From Nitrosopumilus adriaticus (GTDB taxonomy: Archaea; Thermoproteota; Nitrososphaeria; Nitrososphaerales; Nitrosopumilaceae): 64,000 bases of DNA. The stretch's first letter is position 1; each line of letters begins with the position of its first letter. A program made the translations under genes and the position numbers. The stretch lies in the NCBI RefSeq assembly GCF_000956175.1, contig NZ_CP011070.1, positions 1,420,147 through 1,484,146 of the forward strand, written 5' to 3'. Under the pieces are notes generated by a model. That model searched no databases. It saw nothing but the letters and a program-made list of their open reading frames with translations, and was not told the DNA's origin. Positions 61,686-64,000 of this stretch are shown in pieces.

Positions 61686-62579
61686 TTACAGATCTAAGAG
61701 TTTCTGAATTGTGTTTTTCCTATTTCTCAGTGTAACTGTAGATACACCTGAAACTTCAGAGAATTTTCTTTGATTAACAGATTCCCCCATCAGCATTGAT
61801 GCCAGGTATAATGATGCTGCTGCCTGACCTATAGGATTTTTTCCTGCAGTTGCGCCTAGCTCTTCTACATCTGCCAAAATCTTCAAGGCATAGCGCTTTG
61901 TTTTCTCAGAAATCCCCATATCGCTGGATAGCTTTGATAGAAATGATGAAGTATTATACTGAGGAACATTCAATCTAAATTCATCAATCAATACCCTAAC
62001 TGCTTTTTGCAGAGATTTTTTATGGATATTGCCAAGTTCAGAAATATCATCTAAGCTTCTAGGAGTCATGGTCTGTCTGCAGGAGACATACAAAGCTGCT
62101 GCCATCAAAGAGTTTGCAGTTCTTCCCTTGGTAAGGCGATTTTTTTGTGCTCGTCTAAATAATGAACAAGTAACCTCCACAGTGTTTTCTGATATTCCCA
62201 ATTTTTCTTTTAATCCGTTCAAGAACGTCAATGATTTAACAAGAGTTCTTTGCGATGATTGTCTCAATTTACTTCTATTATCTAATTGACGTAATCGATT
62301 AAACTGAGATTTACTTGCAGAGTTTAGTGGTTTCCCAGTTGCATCACGATCGTTTCCAATAACGGAATTCATTCCTTTATCATACATTGAAAGTGATTGT
62401 TTGGATCCAACATGACTCTTTGTCATAAAATCTTCAAGACTGTGAATCTGTGTTTCATTATTGTTATCTAATTTTTCTTCTATTACAGTACCGCAATCTG
62501 CACATAAAATTTCACCACTAAAAGAATCAGTAATCAAATTATTTTTACTGCAATTATCTAATTGACATTTTTGCATCAT
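61686..62579 (-). CDS. tfb: transcription initiation factor TFB
   Basis: 297 residues. The N-terminal zinc ribbon has CQLDNC and CADCGTVIEE, followed by a B-finger/linker, then two cyclin-like repeats ending VSTVTLRNRKNTIQKLL. TFB recruits RNA polymerase to TBP-bound promoters. Thaumarchaea carry several TFBs; which one this is cannot be told. Confidence 0.93.
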   Translation of the reverse strand: MMQKCQLDNCSKNNLITDSFSGEILCADCGTVIEEKLDNNNETQIHSLEDFMTKSHVGSKQSLSMYDKGMNSVIGNDRDATGKPLNSASKSQFNRLRQLDNRSKLRQSSQRTLVKSLTFLNGLKEKLGISENTVEVTCSLFRRAQKNRLTKGRTANSLMAAALYVSCRQTMTPRSLDDISELGNIHKKSLQKAVRVLIDEFRLNVPQYNTSSFLSKLSSDMGISEKTKRYALKILADVEELGATAGKNPIGQAAASLYLASMLMGESVNQRKFSEVSGVSTVTLRNRKNTIQKLLDL

Positions 62580-62769
62580 AAATTACAATAGGATTTTCAT
62601 TTAATAAAGGGGGATCGATATTGACTTGATTCAGAATTAGTTCAAGTAGAGAAATCTTTTTTATTTTTCCAGGCATTAATTCTCATTCTATAGAACAAGA
62701 ACATTATCAATAATAGTAGAAAATCATACACAGATAAAAAACATCGAATTAATAGTTCAAAAATTGAAT

Positions 62770-62973
62770 TTATTTTGATTCGATGAAAATCACATCAACA
62801 AGATCATTGTTACTTCGTTTGGTTACAGTGTCTCTATTTGCATTATGAAAATTCTGTAAATGGGATTTTCTAGTTTTAATCCCATATCCTCGACATAATC
62901 TGCAAAAATAGGTAACCTGTCTTTCTGATCTTGGTTTTACTTGGTTTTCATATTCTAAAATCGCAGTTGCCAT
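62770..62973 (-). CDS. small C2H2-type zinc-finger protein
   Basis: 67 residues with CX2C-X10-HX4H (Cys24, Cys27, His38, His43: YFCRLCRGYGIKTRKSHLQNFH). A single finger in a basic context suggests DNA or RNA binding. Divergent from hsp20 with a palindrome between. Confidence 0.7.
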   Translation of the reverse strand: MATAILEYENQVKPRSERQVTYFCRLCRGYGIKTRKSHLQNFHNANRDTVTKRSNNDLVDVIFIESK

Positions 62974-63018
62974 TGAGAATACTCATTGGAATAGTAGTAT
63001 TTTAATGTTGTAATATTT

Positions 63019-63033
63019 ATGACATGTTGTCAT
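63019..63033. promoter_or_regulatory. perfect palindrome between the C2H2 gene and hsp20
   Basis: ATGACATGTTGTCAT is a 6-bp inverted repeat ATGACA/TGTCAT around TGT. It is about 46 bases upstream of the C2H2 start and 68 upstream of hsp20. Suits a dimeric regulator. Confidence 0.5.
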
Positions 63034-63056
63034 TAATATACGATTTATGCAAAAAA

Positions 63057-63066
63057 TTTATATTTT
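63057..63066 (+). promoter_or_regulatory. TATA-box-like element before hsp20
   Basis: TTTATATTTT lies 35-44 bases before the hsp20 ATG at 63101, preceded by A-rich sequence (AAAAAA), as in archaeal BRE/TATA promoters. Confidence 0.45.
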
Positions 63067-63100
63067 GTAATCACCATTACACTAATTCAGTGATTAAAAG

Positions 63101-63595
63101 ATGTTTGATGACCAATTCGAAAGAGCATTTCGAAGATTGTCGAATCCCTTTTTTTCAATGGGCGATGTCTTCGATAGTCCAAGGGGAGGCACAGTCCAAA
63201 CTTTTGGCCCATACTACTACGGTTACGTAAAGACTGTAGGGGAAGATGGAGTTCCTCATGTAACTGAATGGGGAAATGCAAAACCAGGAAGTTATCTCCC
63301 TGATTCGTCAGTAAGAGATCCATATGTCGATGTATCAGTTGACGAAAAAGAACGTACCCTCAAGATAGTATCTGAGATGCCAGGAATTGAAAAATCTGAT
63401 ATCAAACTAAACGTATCAGACAAACTGGTCTTGCTCTCAGCAGAACACAATGACAGAAAGTACGAAAAGAAAATTCCTCTACCAACTAAAGTAGATGAAA
63501 ATTCTGCCAAAGCAAAATACACAAACGGAGTATTGGAACTGACATTGGCGCTTGCCGAAGAAAAACCTCAAGGTAAGCTGGTGTCAGTAGAATGA
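63101..63595 (+). CDS. hsp20: small heat-shock protein (Hsp20/alpha-crystallin)
   Basis: 164 residues with alpha-crystallin domain at about 80-160 (DVSVDEKERTLKIVSEMPGI, then YTNGVLELTLA). It lacks the usual I-x-I/V C-terminal motif; the end reads GKLVSVE. Cytosolic holdase. A palindrome and TATA-like box precede it. Confidence 0.9.
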   Translation: MFDDQFERAFRRLSNPFFSMGDVFDSPRGGTVQTFGPYYYGYVKTVGEDGVPHVTEWGNAKPGSYLPDSSVRDPYVDVSVDEKERTLKIVSEMPGIEKSDIKLNVSDKLVLLSAEHNDRKYEKKIPLPTKVDENSAKAKYTNGVLELTLALAEEKPQGKLVSVE

Positions 63596-63610
63596 TTCGG
63601 AGGTGAAAAG

Positions 63611-63733
63611 ATGAACGCAAATTCACCACTCAAGCAGATAAAACAATCTGCCAAAACGTGCATGGATAAAATTTCTTCAGAATATGAAGAAGTCGTTTCC
63701 AAATGGAAGATTGGTAGGAGAAATTTCCCTTGA
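63611..63733 (+). CDS. 40-residue helical peptide with strong Shine-Dalgarno
   Basis: ATG 63611 with GGAGGTGAAAAG just upstream, 15 bases after the hsp20 stop. Amphipathic helix with Lys and Glu (KTCMDKISSEYEEVVSKWKI) and one Cys. It precedes the zinc-ribbon gene by 10 bases, so this is an hsp20-peptide-zinc ribbon operon. Confidence 0.55.
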   Translation: MNANSPLKQIKQSAKTCMDKISSEYEEVVSKWKIGRRNFP

Positions 63734-63743
63734 GGTGCAAACA

Positions 63744-63926
63744 ATGCCAGATACGCTATGTAGACAATGCGGAGGGGAATTGGATGTAGCAAAGAAATGT
63801 TTTCATTGCAGGCATCCAATTCAAATGATTTGCACACAGTGCACAGAGCTAACTGAAATTAGATTCCACAGTCAATGCATGTATCAAGAGGGAATTTTAT
63901 CTCACACAGTCGCAGCACTGGCATAG
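63744..63926 (+). CDS. small double zinc-ribbon protein, copy 3
   Basis: 60 residues from ATG 63744, preceded by TGAGGTG. Cys at 6, 9, 19, 22, 30, 33 and 45 and His42: spacing and length identical to the copy at 17678. Key pieces are CRQCGGELDVAKKC and TEIRFHSQC. Longer in-frame starts reach back into the helical-peptide gene and are not needed. Confidence 0.82.
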   Translation: MPDTLCRQCGGELDVAKKCFHCRHPIQMICTQCTELTEIRFHSQCMYQEGILSHTVAALA

Positions 63927-63947
63927 TCATAGACACCCGATTCAACC

Positions 63948-63972
63948 ATGTGAGGATGCTTCTCCCCACATG
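63948..63972 (+). terminator. hairpin after the zinc-ribbon gene
   Basis: CATGTG (63948-63953) pairs with CACATG (63967-63972), with extra G-C pairing inside. A T5 run follows soon after (ATTTTTG, 63976-63982). It is 22 bases past the stop; likely transcript end. Confidence 0.4.
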
Positions 63973-64000
63973 TCAAATTTTTGAGAATCCATATCTTTTA

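Overview
The window is AT-rich chromosomal DNA of an ammonia-oxidising thaumarchaeon (Nitrososphaerota, Nitrosopumilus/Nitrosarchaeum-like). The evidence is an archaeal spc-type ribosomal block with SecY and Cbf5, Spt5/SecE/uL11, TFB, archaeal prefoldin and D-aminoacyl-tRNA deacylase, many short-tailed histidine kinases with stand-alone receiver proteins, and a PstS with the 'NAKWWSEG' C-terminal module that I associate with thaumarchaeal secreted proteins. Species was not determined. I saw no rRNA, tRNA, CRISPR array, transposase or phage genes.

Layout. 1-9.4 kb (minus strand): informational superoperon uL18-uS5-uL30-uL15-secY-adk-DUF106-cmk-cbf5, preceded by pfdA-ftsY-argF. 9.5-14 kb: superoxide dismutase, a membrane-anchored subtilase, ATP-dependent PEP carboxykinase. 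14-17.1 kb: eL32-eL19, ogt, dtdA and secE-spt5-uL11. 17.2-23.8 kb: a signalling island (zinc ribbon, PhnD-like sensor with histidine kinase and receiver, a ThDP enzyme, a micro-operon of tiny proteins, Lrp) that separates uL11 from uL1-uL10 (24-25.5 kb). 25.5-34.4 kb: frame-broken histidine kinase, receiver, winged-helix protein, small genes, DUF432-MscS, GAF kinase, DM13 protein, kinase-like ATPase, VOC protein. 34.5-45.8 kb: cupin, CDGSH protein, a pentapeptide-repeat protein, rhodanese/beta-lactamase proteins, coiled-coil secreted protein, roadblock-like protein, SDR, DUF389, UspA, DUF3179. 46-52 kb: a complete phosphate regulon (pstS, AbrB-PhoU regulator, pstCAB-phoU). 52-64 kb: small zinc proteins, receiver, roadblock-like protein, beta-helix protein, PII, second SOD, UspA x2 with a channel, RHH regulator, a cyclic-nucleotide phosphodiesterase-like protein next to a class III cyclase, another MscS, TFB, Hsp20 and another zinc ribbon.

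Best candidate for an undescribed system: three tiny protein families recur near two-component genes. These are (i) a zinc ribbon with nearly invariant Cys/His spacing (17.7, 22.5 and 63.8 kb), (ii) a roadblock/profilin-like protein of 127-135 residues (22.7, 39.8 and 53.1 kb), and (iii) a microprotein whose tail carries an E-[DE]-[VL]-x-G-L-[ST]-W motif (23.1, 28.5 and 40.2 kb). All three sit together in one operon at 22.4-23.3 kb. Second candidate: a class III cyclase beside a PDE/GNAT-like protein, flanked by two MscS-type channels, two UspA proteins and an RHH regulator (55.3-61.3 kb).

After adding genes shorter than about 60 codons, no stretch over 300 bases lacks a gene. Remaining gaps of 100-230 bases hold only promoter-like AT-rich sequence, T-tracts or the motifs listed.
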